64,000 nt of DNA from Hydractinia symbiolongicarpus (lineage: Eukaryota; Cnidaria; Hydrozoa; Anthoathecata; Hydractiniidae): NCBI RefSeq assembly GCF_029227915.1, contig NC_079881.1, positions 3,844,001 to 3,908,000 on the forward strand, read 5' to 3'. The notes below the pieces were generated by a model that saw nothing but the letters and a program-made list of their open reading frames with translations, was not told where the DNA came from and made no database searches. The position numbers and the translations under genes were made by a program. This document shows positions 1 through 12,900 of the stretch, one piece after another (position 1 is the first letter of the stretch; every line of letters starts with the position of its first letter).

Positions 1-913
1 CCCACTAGACTGCGTGCAGTAATATGTTAGCGACGCTATCTGGATGGCCTCTATATGAAAATAAGGGTTTGTCATTGCAAATCCGTGTATGTTTATCCGT
101 GTGTCTTCTTTACCAAGAAATATTCCCTTGCTGGTTTGGTAGAGACCACTGCAGTTGCAAATTTTTTGCAAATATGCGTCGCAACGTCAGGGATGTGTGT
201 TTGTGTGTGTGTTATGTGAATTATTACATGGCGAGTTAACTGTGTAGCGAGTTAACTGTGTAGCGAGTTAACTGTGTAGCGAGTTAAATGTTTGTGTTAT
301 CTACTTACATGTATTTAACAAACTTTGTTAGGTTCAACAAAACTGTTGTTGCGTATAGAAAACTAATATAAAAAAAAGAATAAAACAGTTAAAATTAAAA
401 TTAAACAACAACAATGATTGTAGAAGAATAGAAACACAACTGGATTAAAGTTTTATACGACCACTGTACATTTCTTTATAACAAGTATATTTTTGGTGTT
501 TCTTAACCTTGAAGGAGATTTTCTTCAATTAAAATCGCGTTTCTCATACCAAAAAAAGGTAAATAATAATCTTTATTTAATAGTATTATTTTTATTTATT
601 TTTATTAATCATGTTATTTTTATTACTTTTATTATTATATTATATTTACTTCACTTTCATTTACTTCTATTTTTATTTTTTATTTACCTTTATGCTTCTT
701 TCCTTGTTTTTATTCTGTGCTTTCACCAAATCGTCTTTAGTATTCTACAAAATATAAATATAAATTTCATTACAAGGCTAAGGTTTTTTTGACTTTCAGT
801 TTCCACACGACATTTCATGTTTTATTAAAAATTTTTTCGAGTAACCAATTTGCCACCAATTAGCGTATCTACAGCCTCAGTAAAAATGGTCGTATTTTAG
901 AGTATCTACATCC
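1..913. other. Non-coding left flank, AT-rich
   Basis: No supported gene. It contains a GT-rich patch (195-220), the 16-bp tandem repeat at 231-290, and strongly T-rich low-complexity DNA (about 560-800). A 37-bp imperfect tandem duplication sits at about 866-940 (both copies begin TATCTACA). An AATAAA on the minus strand at 821-826 lies about 90 bp past the tentative delphilin stop and could be its poly(A) signal. Open frames here read through T-rich repeats and are not convincing. Confidence 0.6.
231..290. repeat. 16-bp tandem repeat, about 3.7 copies
   Basis: The unit GCGAGTTAACTGTGTA is repeated head to tail at 231, 247 and 263, and a final partial, mutated copy starts at 279. Copies one to three are identical, which points to recent expansion. 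The unit contains a GTTAAC palindrome. No gene overlaps it. Confidence 0.9.
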
Positions 914-3900
914 TCAGTGGAAATCGCTGTGTTTTAGATGTTTCTCGAACTGATAGGATGCGAAGGCTTAACTTTAGTAGGGGTGTAAGTATAAACGTTA
1001 AAAAATGCGCTAGCTGGATATTCAACAATGTCCTCTTCACAAAAAACGCCACTTCACAGGCCGGAAAACGCAAAGTCAGGAAATTTTTGCTTATGGCAAC
1101 AAAAAACTATTTATAATTTTGGATTTGACTAAATGAATTCTGTGTATTATTAGAAAGAATTTTTGCAAGATTAGTGTTACTGAGATAGAAGATTTTTTAT
1201 CTCTTGTGGTTATGTCTTCATCAACCTTTGCATTAATATATGTCTAGGGTTGCAGTTAAAAGTACTGTCTATTACATTTTTTCCTCCAAGTTATTACTCA
1301 CCTCTATGTGTTGCAAAAAGACTGCAAATGAACCAAAAAAATCTTCCGTCGTCGTCTTTGTGTAGTCGTCACCAAAAAACTCGACCAATTGTTGAAAGTC
1401 GTATTGCATTTGTGTAAATTGTGTTAGTAGTTCATGAAACGAGTGGTGAGCTTCGTTTACAAATTGCTGGAACAGTTAGTCAAGGAAACATGGTAAAATA
1501 ATATTAAATAATAAGTTTAGCTCAGAGTATAACGAATTTCGCTTCAGGCAACAAAGTAACTTGGTGTGTCTGAATGTGTCAAAATTTCTAAATGAACCAC
1601 AATAAAACAACAATTTTTGAACATTTTTAAACTGTTTTGACTCATTTTGCCCACACATCTGCCGTTATTAAACCAGAAAAAAATTCTTAAAAAACGGTCT
1701 GTGTCACATTTGAGGGTCACATTTTCACTTTCTCTGTGTGCAAAAAATAAAAATAAACTAATGATCCAAATCCTGAAAAATTTCCTAAAAGCACATTTTA
1801 TGACCATTTTTCTCATTTTGCGCATAAATCCGCCATTATAAAGCTGATAAGATTTTTTCTCAGAAAACTGACTTCGTCATATTCGAAGGTCTATTTTTCC
1901 CTGTCATTGCGCATAAAATCAGAAATAAATCAATGATCCAATCCTGAGAAATGTCGTGAAAACCGGATTGGATCATTTTGCGCATTAATTAAATAAAAAA
2001 ACTAACTTCGACACATTTGAAGGTCTATTGTTCTCATCTTTGTGCAAAAATCAGAAAAACTGATAATCCGGTCATTTTATAGAACCTCACCTCTACCAGT
2101 GGGGTTTAACAACAAAAACGAAAACGACAACGAAAACGACAATCACGACTACAACGACAACGACAACAACGACGAAAACGAAAACGACAACCACGACTAC
2201 AACGACAACAACGACGAAAACGAAAACGTCTACAACAACAACGACGACGACGATAAAAATAACGATTACAGCAACGACAATTAGATAACAAAACAAGCGA
2301 GTGTTTTTATTTTAACCAAATATTATGAAACGATAAGCCAAAACTGTGCTTTTGGAAAAATAATAATGATATAACAAGAAAATTCTGATTTTGTTTTGTC
2401 GACTTACAAGATTAATATAAATAACACACAAAACCGTAAACATTGAAATGATACGCCCATAACTCTCGCAAACTTATCGTTGCGGTGGTCATCGCGTAAT
2501 TTCGCCAATCGTAATTCATCTTCAAGATCCTAAAAATAACGCCAATTGCAATGATAAGACTAACGAAAAAATTCACTGAATTTAACGTTATGTAGTAACT
2601 AACTTAGAATAATTAAAAATTAATTTATTAAAAATAATTAAAAAAAATTATTTTCCCAAACCCTGATAAATTTACTCACGCTAAAATATTTTCGAATATT
2701 AAAAACAATTTATCAAACTACCCAAAAAATAATAACGGCTAAAAAAGAAAAAAACATGTGGTCGCACTAATTACGAAAAACCACAAATCTAACTGGTACT
2801 CATAAAAAAACTTTCGCAACAAAATTTACACTCTAACTTACTCTCATGCCTTTTTTCAATTCTTCAATTTCTTGTTTAATCAATTGGCTTGATACTACAA
2901 GGAAAATAATTCTAACTCACATATTAATGAAAAAAAAGTATAGCTAACAATAAAAAAATCAATAAAGTGTCACAACATGTTCTTGTAAAACAAAAGAATT
3001 TGTTTACCAATTCACTTAGCAACGAAAACATGTAAACAAATAGGGTATTGAAGAAGATAAAAACAAGAATTTTAATGGATCAATATTATTTTCGCACAAC
3101 ATGGTCTTCAAAGGATGAAAAGAAAAAAAGAAATGCAAATATTGATGCTGTGAATGCATCGAGGTATCCCGTGTTGATTGAGTAACAGAGACAAAGTAGG
3201 GATAAGTAAGTTTATTTAAATTAGTTGCTTCAGAACTTAGAAATCACAAGATTTTCAAATTTATTGTCAAGTGTTGATTAAAGACAAAAATTTTAAAAAT
3301 CTGAAATTTTGGAAACAGTTGGAAACACAATTTTATAACATCTCCATTAAAGATTCGGTTTATACTAAAAAAAATTATGTTTTTTTATCGCATTTTTGCT
3401 GACAATATATAACTTTCGCTATGAAAAGGCCTTATTCTACAAAAAGTCTGACAAAAACAGTATTTATATTTTATATACTTGTTACAGTAAATACCTAAAA
3501 ATTTGGGTAAGGTGAGGAATTTTTGTCAAAATAAGCTAAATTTAAACATTTCACGGTAATGCGCGGTAAGTTTCACCCCGTTGCGATGAGAAAAAATAGA
3601 AAAAATTCAGTACAACAGTTTTTTGCCCAAGTTACCCTAAAATTTAAATTTCAACCCTGGGATTTCTCTGATATTTTTTAATGTAGCTCAGACTATTCCA
3701 TATCACTGTTTTGTTTTATAAAAATATAATATGCAAACACTCTTTTATCTCTTGTGAAGCTTACTTTTAGCTGCACGTGGTACACTTTGCAATTCTTGCT
3801 GAATCAGCAAAACATCAGGTTTGTTCACCAATAACGTGTTGACAATAACAGACAGCAAGTTCGATTTGTTATCTGACGTTTTTGTAGTTGAAAGCTGGAA

Positions 3901-6900
3901 TGAGAATTATTCAATCAAAAACCATAAAGAAATAATAATAAAGATTCCTTTTTAATTTAAGATCGGAACTCACAAAATTTAGGGAATAAACTTTTGAAAA
4001 TACATAATTGAGAGGCTACCATAGTTGACCCGAGGAGAAAAATGTTTGCAAAATAGACTGTTTTCATCATTTAAAACGATGTATGTATTATAAAATCTTA
4101 TTGCTGGTCGTGGTAACTAAAGAAAAGGAGAATTTTTTCTTCTTCTTTTTTTTAAAATAATTCTGGACAATTGCGTTTTTTAATCTCTCGGGTTTTAAGG
4201 GGTCTGAATTTTCGCCACACATTATATTTCGAGGAACAGCTCATTTATTCAGTTTTTTACGAAAAAAATGTTACCTTTGATAAAAAGCTTATTTTGAAAG
4301 CAGAAGCTCCAGATATCGACTTGTAAGATTTATTCAGAAAGTTTCCAGTGGCTAACACAATCTGAAAATAAACAACGTAAATACATCAAGACAGAATTGT
4401 GAATGTAAAAATGTGGTAGTGCTAAAATAAATAATCCATACCTCTAAGATATATCTCAAGTTTTTGCTATGTTGTAGCTGCCTGCAGGCTTCCAACACAG
4501 ACGCAATGTCCTGTAAAGATATAAAGAAAAACATAGACAAGAAATGTAACAAAGATTTATTTTTTCACTTCGTAATAGTATAGCATTTATGCATTTCTAT
4601 CATAGGCCACAACTTCCTCGCTATGAATTTATTATTAAGAATTGGGTGATTCAATTCCACCATTTTGTAAATGCAGAGAGAAAAATTGATTTAAAAAATA
4701 CAATATATAAGATAGTGAAACAGAACCAATCAGAAAAAAAGAATTTATAAATATTAAATCAAAATATCTGGTACTACACAGGTAATATATACTTGAAAGT
4801 AAAAAAAAATGAATAAAAAAGAACATGACTTTTTTTTACTATTTTATACAATACTAACCGGTTCCAATTCTTTGATTTTTTCATAAAATTCGGATTTGAA
4901 AAGCATCGAGCGTAGCCTTTTCTCATAATTTGTCACTTTTAACATCTAAAACAAACGAGATGTTGTGTGATTTACAAACGAATTTCATGATAATTCTATA
5001 AGTATTTGCTAGTCGAACTGTGATATTATGCTGTTCACTATCGTGTAGCGCTTACTGAGATAAAACGCAACAAGAATATCCCGGTTCCAGTTTTCACTAC
5101 CCTTGTCTACGGAGCCTTCATGACAAGCCTTAGGTTAAACTTTCTGTGCAAATGTTTCTACTACTTATTACTTTTACTAGTATCATGTGAATCAAATAAT
5201 TCATATTACCTGTTTTGTGAACTTGTCTGCTAAAGTAACCAGGTGATTTTCATCTGCTTCTTCTAGTTCTGACGCCTAAAAATTACAAAAATTTCCAGCA
5301 GTTTAATTGGCTGCTTAATACAGAACTAATTTTAAAGGTGAAGGCTTTATGCTCCTAAAGCCTGTCAAATGTGCCATAAAACGTTCGCTTTAAAGTACAA
5401 TCATAATAGTAAAGCATATAAAAACTTTTAAGCAAATAATTTGAAAAAAAATATAAATACATTTTAGGCAAAAAAAAGTGAACAGTAATACATTTAATTG
5501 CGAATAAATTCACTAAAGCCGAATTTCCACTAGGCATTCCAGAACGCGCGGAGCGTGGCAGCTATTGTTTTTTCAGTCTCAAACCCGCTAAAAGCGGTCC
5601 GCTCAGCGCGGTTTCAAAAGTCAACTCTACATCGACTTTTACGTGCGTTTTCAAAGCGCTATTCAATTAAGCTGCTTCAAGGCCACGTGATATAAACAAC
5701 TTTTTTGCGAGAGCAATGAAAAGCATCACCAGTAACTAGATATCACATTGTGGTGACACAACGCCTTTTATTTGTGCTTATCGGCTCTCTCATCTTTGTT
5801 TTGCTTTTCGTAATTAAAGCAGCAACCCAAGATAAAAGAGTTTCAGTTTAGTTGTTGAAAAAAAAGTTGACTGTCATACAATGAATTCTCCTTTTAGTTT
5901 TCCTTCTTGATACAGCCGTCTTATCTAAAACCGTTTTGCATACTTCTTTGTTTGTTTTCTTTTTTTCTTCATCCAGAAACAACAATAGTTTCAGAAGATT
6001 TATTATCTTAAACAGCAATAATTTTCTACGTTGAACGTTCATGTTTACATATTTTTTGTCGTCTAAAGTTTACGCGGTCTTTTTGTTGCTTTTAACAAGT
6101 GGAAATCAAAACATAACATTCATAGCGGATTTACAAGCGGCTATTGTTTTAAAACAATAGCCGCCTACGCTCAGCGCGTTTTAGACCGCCTAGTGGAAAC
6201 TCGCCTTAACCCAATCCAATTCTATTTTTTAAGCTTTTGTTTTTTCTGAACAGTACTTCCCTCTGATTACTTTTTCATGCAAACATATTTTTGTCATTTC
6301 TGAACTGCAAAAAGCTTTTCCACAAATCTTATAATTGTAAAATCTCGTAAAAGTTGCGGGTTTATGGTGGGTTAAAATTTTAGATGATAAGCAGCTTCCA
6401 GACTACATGCCCATGATTTCCACAAGAATCAAGATGTACCTTAGAACATCTGTTTTTGTATGAAGAAATTAAAACATTAAAAAATACAAAGGAACTCAAA
6501 CATACCTCCTGTTGGTCAGGAGCACATGTTAGTAGTGTTCTCACATGTGCAGGAGATAAAACTGAAAAATCCATCTCCAAAACAGCATCATAAATCTTTT
6601 CTGTTGACAATTTTAGATGGCCCACAAGTATGCCTTAATAGTTAGTATAAGAAAAAAAACCGATGATTCTACACTCTGATAATAATTGACCACAAAATGT
6701 GGGATTTCTAGAAAGGATATATATTTTAATACAAATTCCAATAAATTCGAACGACGCCGCCATTCCAATTGGTCAATGTATTTGATAAGACCAAAATTCC
6801 TCTTACATTATTTACATGCGTACATTAAAAAACACTTCCAGATTAAAAAGTATTTTCTAAAGTCTAGACATTGAGATGTACCCTTTGCCTTTAACCTTAC

Positions 6901-9900
6901 ACCAAGCCCATTGATTATCAAGTTCAACATTAACTTAAGTGTATATATAGAACTTTTGAATCCTTACAATTTGCAGAAGTAATATTAAATAGATTGTATC
7001 GGAGTTTTAAATACTACAACATCCAAATCATCTTACCTAAACTATGAGATTTTTTGGAGCACATAATTTCCATCCGTTTTTCTGATTTCTTTTCGGTTGC
7101 TGAAGAAAAGAATGAACTTTTTAGAAATCTAATACATGCAAGAAGTCCAGAATATATAACTATTACAAATTCAAATAGTATAGATAATAAACTTATGAGT
7201 TGACAAGACATTCGGTAATATTTAGTCGAATTTCAATAAAGCAAGACTGAGTAATTCCAATGCGGATTTTATTGGAAAAAAATGTATATGCAACCCACTT
7301 ACATTTGGCTGGCTTGTTCACAAATAATTCTTCTATTTCTGAGAAATTTATTATTTCGTTCACAGAAGCATCATTAATCTGAATAGGCATATAAGAATAG
7401 AAAAAAATAATACACAAGAATACAATATATAAAAATACAATTACCGCCAAAATATTTATTGATGAACCTGAGTTAGGAATTATAAAAAATAAAAATGGAA
7501 TGAATAAAAAATATGAAGGACTAAAATTTTAAAAAAGAAACAATTAAGTAAGAAGACAATATGAATGTTGTAATTTTAAGATTCACAAAATTCTACTTTG
7601 TAAAATATTCCAGTCTAATGTGACAGATGCCAAACAAACAAATAACAGACCTCACTCCAAACTGTATTCTGGAGGCTTTTTCCTGATATCTTCTCCCAAT
7701 TCAATCTTTTTAGTTGCATGGCATTTTTGTTTAGATTACTGTGAGAAGCAGATGGTGCCGTAGGTGGCGGTGGTGGTAGCGGTGGAGGAGGTAGTAGAGT
7801 TAGTGGAGAGTTACCAGTCTGTGTGTTTGGCATATTCTCAATGGTTTCTAAGTCTTTCACACTCCGATTTAGTGAACCTTTTCTTTTTGGTGGTATTGGG
7901 TACTTCACATTGTTTATTTTTGTTATGTCTTGAAAATGGTTGTTCTCCTTCTTAGAGGTTTCTGGAAAATGTACAGTTACTTTTTCAACTAATGACTCCT
8001 CTTCGTTTGATGCATGCACACTTTTACTGCCAACAGGATTAGATGAATTGTATGGTACTCTGTGCCTGGCATCAATGTTGTTGTTGCTGTTGTTGTTATT
8101 ATTGTTGTTGTTGTTGTTGTTGTGGTTGTTATTGGTGTTGTTGCTGTTGTTGCCTAGTTATTGTATATAAAATTTCTTGACATGTTTTGGATATCTTGTT
8201 GAAATACAAGCACAAAGCTTACCTTTTAAATGAATCTGTGCAGTTGTTTCTACCAAGTTGTTCCCCAAATTAAGAACCTTGCTATCTGCAGTAAGCAAAG
8301 TTACATCTTGTTTTAATTTTCTTAACGTGTTATCGTCTAATGACAATAAGATATCTAGTGTTGAACCTAAATTAAAAAAACGCAAAGAAATAACAAATGC
8401 ATATCTCAGAGAAGAATGATGTAATCCAGTGGACATACCTTTTTCAATATTCCCAACATCTTTTTCATTAACAAGTTCAGAAGTTATTTCTTCATCAATT
8501 GTGGCAAACTCTAGATAATTTAATTTAAATTAGAATGTTTCATGCAATTAGGCAAAAGATGGAAAAAAGAGAAAATCCTTATGCAGCTTTTGGATGTCGA
8601 AAAGACAATAACTAAAAAGACAAAAAAAAATTATCAATATAAAAATAATTTAAATTTGTTTATACAATTTAAGATTGGTGTACATTAGAAATAATTTTCA
8701 GATTCTTCAGAAGAATTTCTTAATAGACTCGTATTAAAAAAGTCATACATTTACATTCATAAAATTGCATTTTTTTATTACATATTTTTGCAGTATGTAA
8801 CATATTTATGAATTAATCAAAAATGTTTTAGAAAGTTCAGTAAAATATTTTAAAAATGACAGATCCCTATGCTATTTTTTCCAGTACTAAAAACGTAATA
8901 TTAATTACATATCCAATATTGTTTGGATACTGTAAATAATAAACCTACGATTACATTTTTGTTAGAATCAAATTTCGCAATTTAGCAAATTTAAATTTAA
9001 TTTTTTTAAAATTTGAGAACTTTTCTTATCTGCTAATGGATAATTTCAATAAACTTGCGAGTATTTATTTTGTATAACCTAACTTGCATGGTAAATGTTT
9101 CTATTCTACACATTGTTTTTTGTAAGAATACCAAACTTCTATTTAGAGTGGTCGTTATTCTTAGCTCTGTAGTTCTAAACAATAGACCTATTGTTTCAAA
9201 CCTGAAATTGCAAGCCTGATATTCTTAGATCGATATATTTTTATAAAAAATAGCACATAGCGCAATTTTATGGCAATTCATTAAATACTTGAAGGTATTC
9301 CATCCTTCATTAACATCAAAGCCTATGTGTCAATTAGATTCATCAAAGGAATAGTCATTCTAAGGAAGTCACTGACTAATGAACTTCTATAGCTGGCACA
9401 ATGTCAGCAAACTGAATTTTTTCTCTGTTATCAAACACAATGACTTATATTTTACATACATCTATATATTTGTGACAAAATTGATCTCAAGTGTCATTCA
9501 TTCATTTACATTATTTACATTATTCTACAAAATTGGAAATCCCAGTTTTTGAAAATTTGAAACTTTTCGTTCTTAATGTACACACTTTTCTTGTCACTCA
9601 TCAGATTGACAGATGTAATAAGATGCTCAGAACAGGAAGTTGTAATACAAAATTTACCTGGGTTGTTTCTTCGTTTTTTCGTAAATGGTGAATGATACAA
9701 TTTCAAATCATCAAATCCATGTTGATCATTATCGTGGCAAGCTATGCACAATATCAAACGTTTTATTTTTCACACTTCTTGAAACACAAACTCTATGTAA
9801 CAAAAAAATAACCACCTACATTCTGTTTGTTTTGCCATAAGTGCAACAGCATATTGTTCGAATGTTGGAAGCATCTCTATTGGAAACAGTTGCCCAAGAT

Positions 9901-12900
9901 AATGCAAAAGTTGGAGTTTGTAAGGTTCGTCCAATATCTCTTCAAGGGATGTAAATAACTGCTTCAAATCCCTATTACAAAAAAATTACCAAGTATTTAA
10001 CAGTGTAAAATTGCTGGTTTTATTTGATCTCACAAGTTCCCAAGAAACAAAATATTCTTGATTCTCTTCATTATATCACATACAATCTAGCTTAAAAATA
10101 TCTACTGACAATTTCATGTACTTACTTGTGCTGTAAGTAATGTACAAGTGTCTGTCGCAATACAAGCTGTTCTCCATGTGTCAACCTCATCATTATCTAT
10201 AAAACAATAACAATGTTTTTCAATCATTATGCAAAAATTTAATTTACACACCAAAGTAAAATAAACAATCTTTTCAACTTTTAATTTAGTAACATTTACC
10301 AAATTACCAAAATACCAGCATACCTGTTCCTTGAATTCACCACCTAAGCTTTCCTTCACACAATCTCCACTAAGGGCTTGAATTTTGTCTTGAAATTTTC
10401 TTTTCTTAGATCCATTTCGAACAAGCAGTTGGAACTGTACACCACTATTCTTCAGTATATGTACAATTTCATCATTGTTATAACCTCTAAACGAGAATTA
10501 TCATCTTGCCATGATACAATTCATTAACAGATCTCAGATATTAATATTTTTAGTCTACCAAGGTCGTTCTAAAAACCCATGAAATGCAAGAAATATATAT
10601 ATATTTCCTATTTGTTGGCACCCCTTTCCACAAGCCATCAATAATATCTGCTGATGATGCCTGAATTAGCAATAGCTGTAAAAATTACTGTAGATTTTTT
10701 CATGAGCTAACAATTTTTACTTAATGAATTGATTAGGTACACGTATATGTACTTAAATACCTGACATCTCTTCCATCCACTTCCAACAGTTTGTCACCTG
10801 CAGCCAAGCCAGAAAGATGGGCAGCACTCCCTGAACAATATGAATATAAATCAGAGTATTAGAGTACAGAATCTTTAAAAGCTTTAAAATTCCTATTTAA
10901 ACTAAAAAAACGTTTTAGAAAAACAGCACACATCTGATTGTTTCAACTCTCATAAAATGTTTTCTTTAGTCACAGACATCTGATCAACATAATCAAACAA
11001 ATCCAAAGTTTCAATGAGGTTTTCCAATCTCAACTGATGGAATGAATGCCAAAAAATCTTAATAGTTAGGCAATGTTATTTTCACATCAGTATATACACA
11101 ACAATAGAAAAGTTTTAAATCAGCAGATACAGTGGTAAATTCAACATTTACTTCTATACTTTACTTAAAACTGATGTATTAACTCCTGCAACCTAGGTTA
11201 GCATTTTCATCTATCAACCTACTGACCGAGGGAAAATCAAATAGATTGTATAAGACTGATTCTAAAAAAAATGTTATAATTATAAACAAACACTAACCTT
11301 TGACCACATTATGAACCGTCACTGGCAACGTATTACGCAGAACTAAGCCAAGCGATTCAAACTGCGACCTTCTCTTCAACAATACCATCCTAGGATTTTT
11401 TTGTGAAAAAAGTTACCTTAGGTATAAAAATGCACAATAAAAAGCAAGGTAGTTTACAAACAAGTATTTGCATAACAAACCTTTTCCTGTAGCTTGGCAC
11501 ATGATGTTCATTTCGAATAATACGATCAAATACTGTGCAATGTGAAGATAATAGATATGGTCTAAATGAATCACATTGAATTTCAATTATCTTAAATTTT
11601 TTGCAAACACAAAATTATTTGATTTTTTCCACAACATCCTAAAATAATATGTTCATCACAAAAAGGATAAAACTGTTTGATAAAAAAAGTTGATAAAAAC
11701 AGTCAAGAAGAAAACTGTAGTAGAATAAATAGTTTCCAAAAATTTGTTACCCTGATCATTTTAGCACTCATTTACAGTTAAAAAGAGCAATTTCAATAAA
11801 GATTTCAAAGGTACCCTAAGTATCCGTGGGTGCCTATGAATACGTTTTGATGTTAAAAGGGAAGTAAAAAGTTATTTGAGTTGGCTCTAGAGCTTTTGAT
11901 TTTTAAAGAGTTACGTCTTGAGAATGGATGCTGTAGTTCTGGAGTCAAATTTTAGTATAAATCTATTTGTTTTTTAGTGAATTTAGAAATAATTTAAGGA
12001 AAAAAAATGAAATGTTACTAATAATCAAGCTCTCCTAACATCCTTTTCTTTCCATTTTTTAGATTATTTAGGGGAGTTTAGGAGATGTGGCTACTTTATG
12101 AAACAAACGGCACACCTCATATACAATAAACCACTTAATTTTGTCAACATAATATGGTAAAAAAATAAACTAAAAAGCAAACCTGATGAACTTCAATAGT
12201 CTTTTGTGCAATGGTGTTTTCAGTAATTCAATCAAGCCATATGAAAATGTTCCTATATTTCTATCTGTGATGTATTTCTGTAGCAGCAACATTAAATGCC
12301 TCTTCTTTTCATTTTCACCAGCAAGATAATAATTCACCTGAAGAAATATTAATAAATGCTTGAATAGGATAACAGATGGAAATTGTAAATCAATGTATAT
12401 AGGTTTAAACATTCATAATCTTAAAAAAGCTGAATAAAACAAAATACACTTATTGTGGTTTATGATTAGTAGGTATGTGATTGATATTAATATGTTGTCT
12501 CCATAATACAGACTGTAAACAATAGTGAATGTTCTTAGTGGGGCATCAAGTGGTTGTGAAGTTGTGTTGATATCCAGTTGTGTTGTTGTGTGTTGTGTTA
12601 CGGATCAAGTTGTATTGTGTTCCTGCTGGTTGTGTTTGTGATACCACTGAGTAATCAAGTGAGACAATCAAAGTAAGTCATTATTGTTACTTAACATGTG
12701 AGACCAATCATTTTTTATTTAAAAGATTACAGCTTAAATTTTCACCTAAAGCAGTTGTCTAGTTTGATAGAAATGTTAGATATATCTGTATTATATGTTA
12801 TCTTTTGAAATTTAGTGAGGTCAAAACAACTATAAATACTATGTGCATGTTTACAACACTACTATCAGAAAATATATCCAGGACGCACAAAACGTTAGAT

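Noticed and set aside
2042-2296. Asn/Asp-rich plus-strand frame and poly-Val minus-strand frame
   Set aside because: Both are products of the ACGACA microsatellite inside a delphilin intron, with no splice link to the gene.
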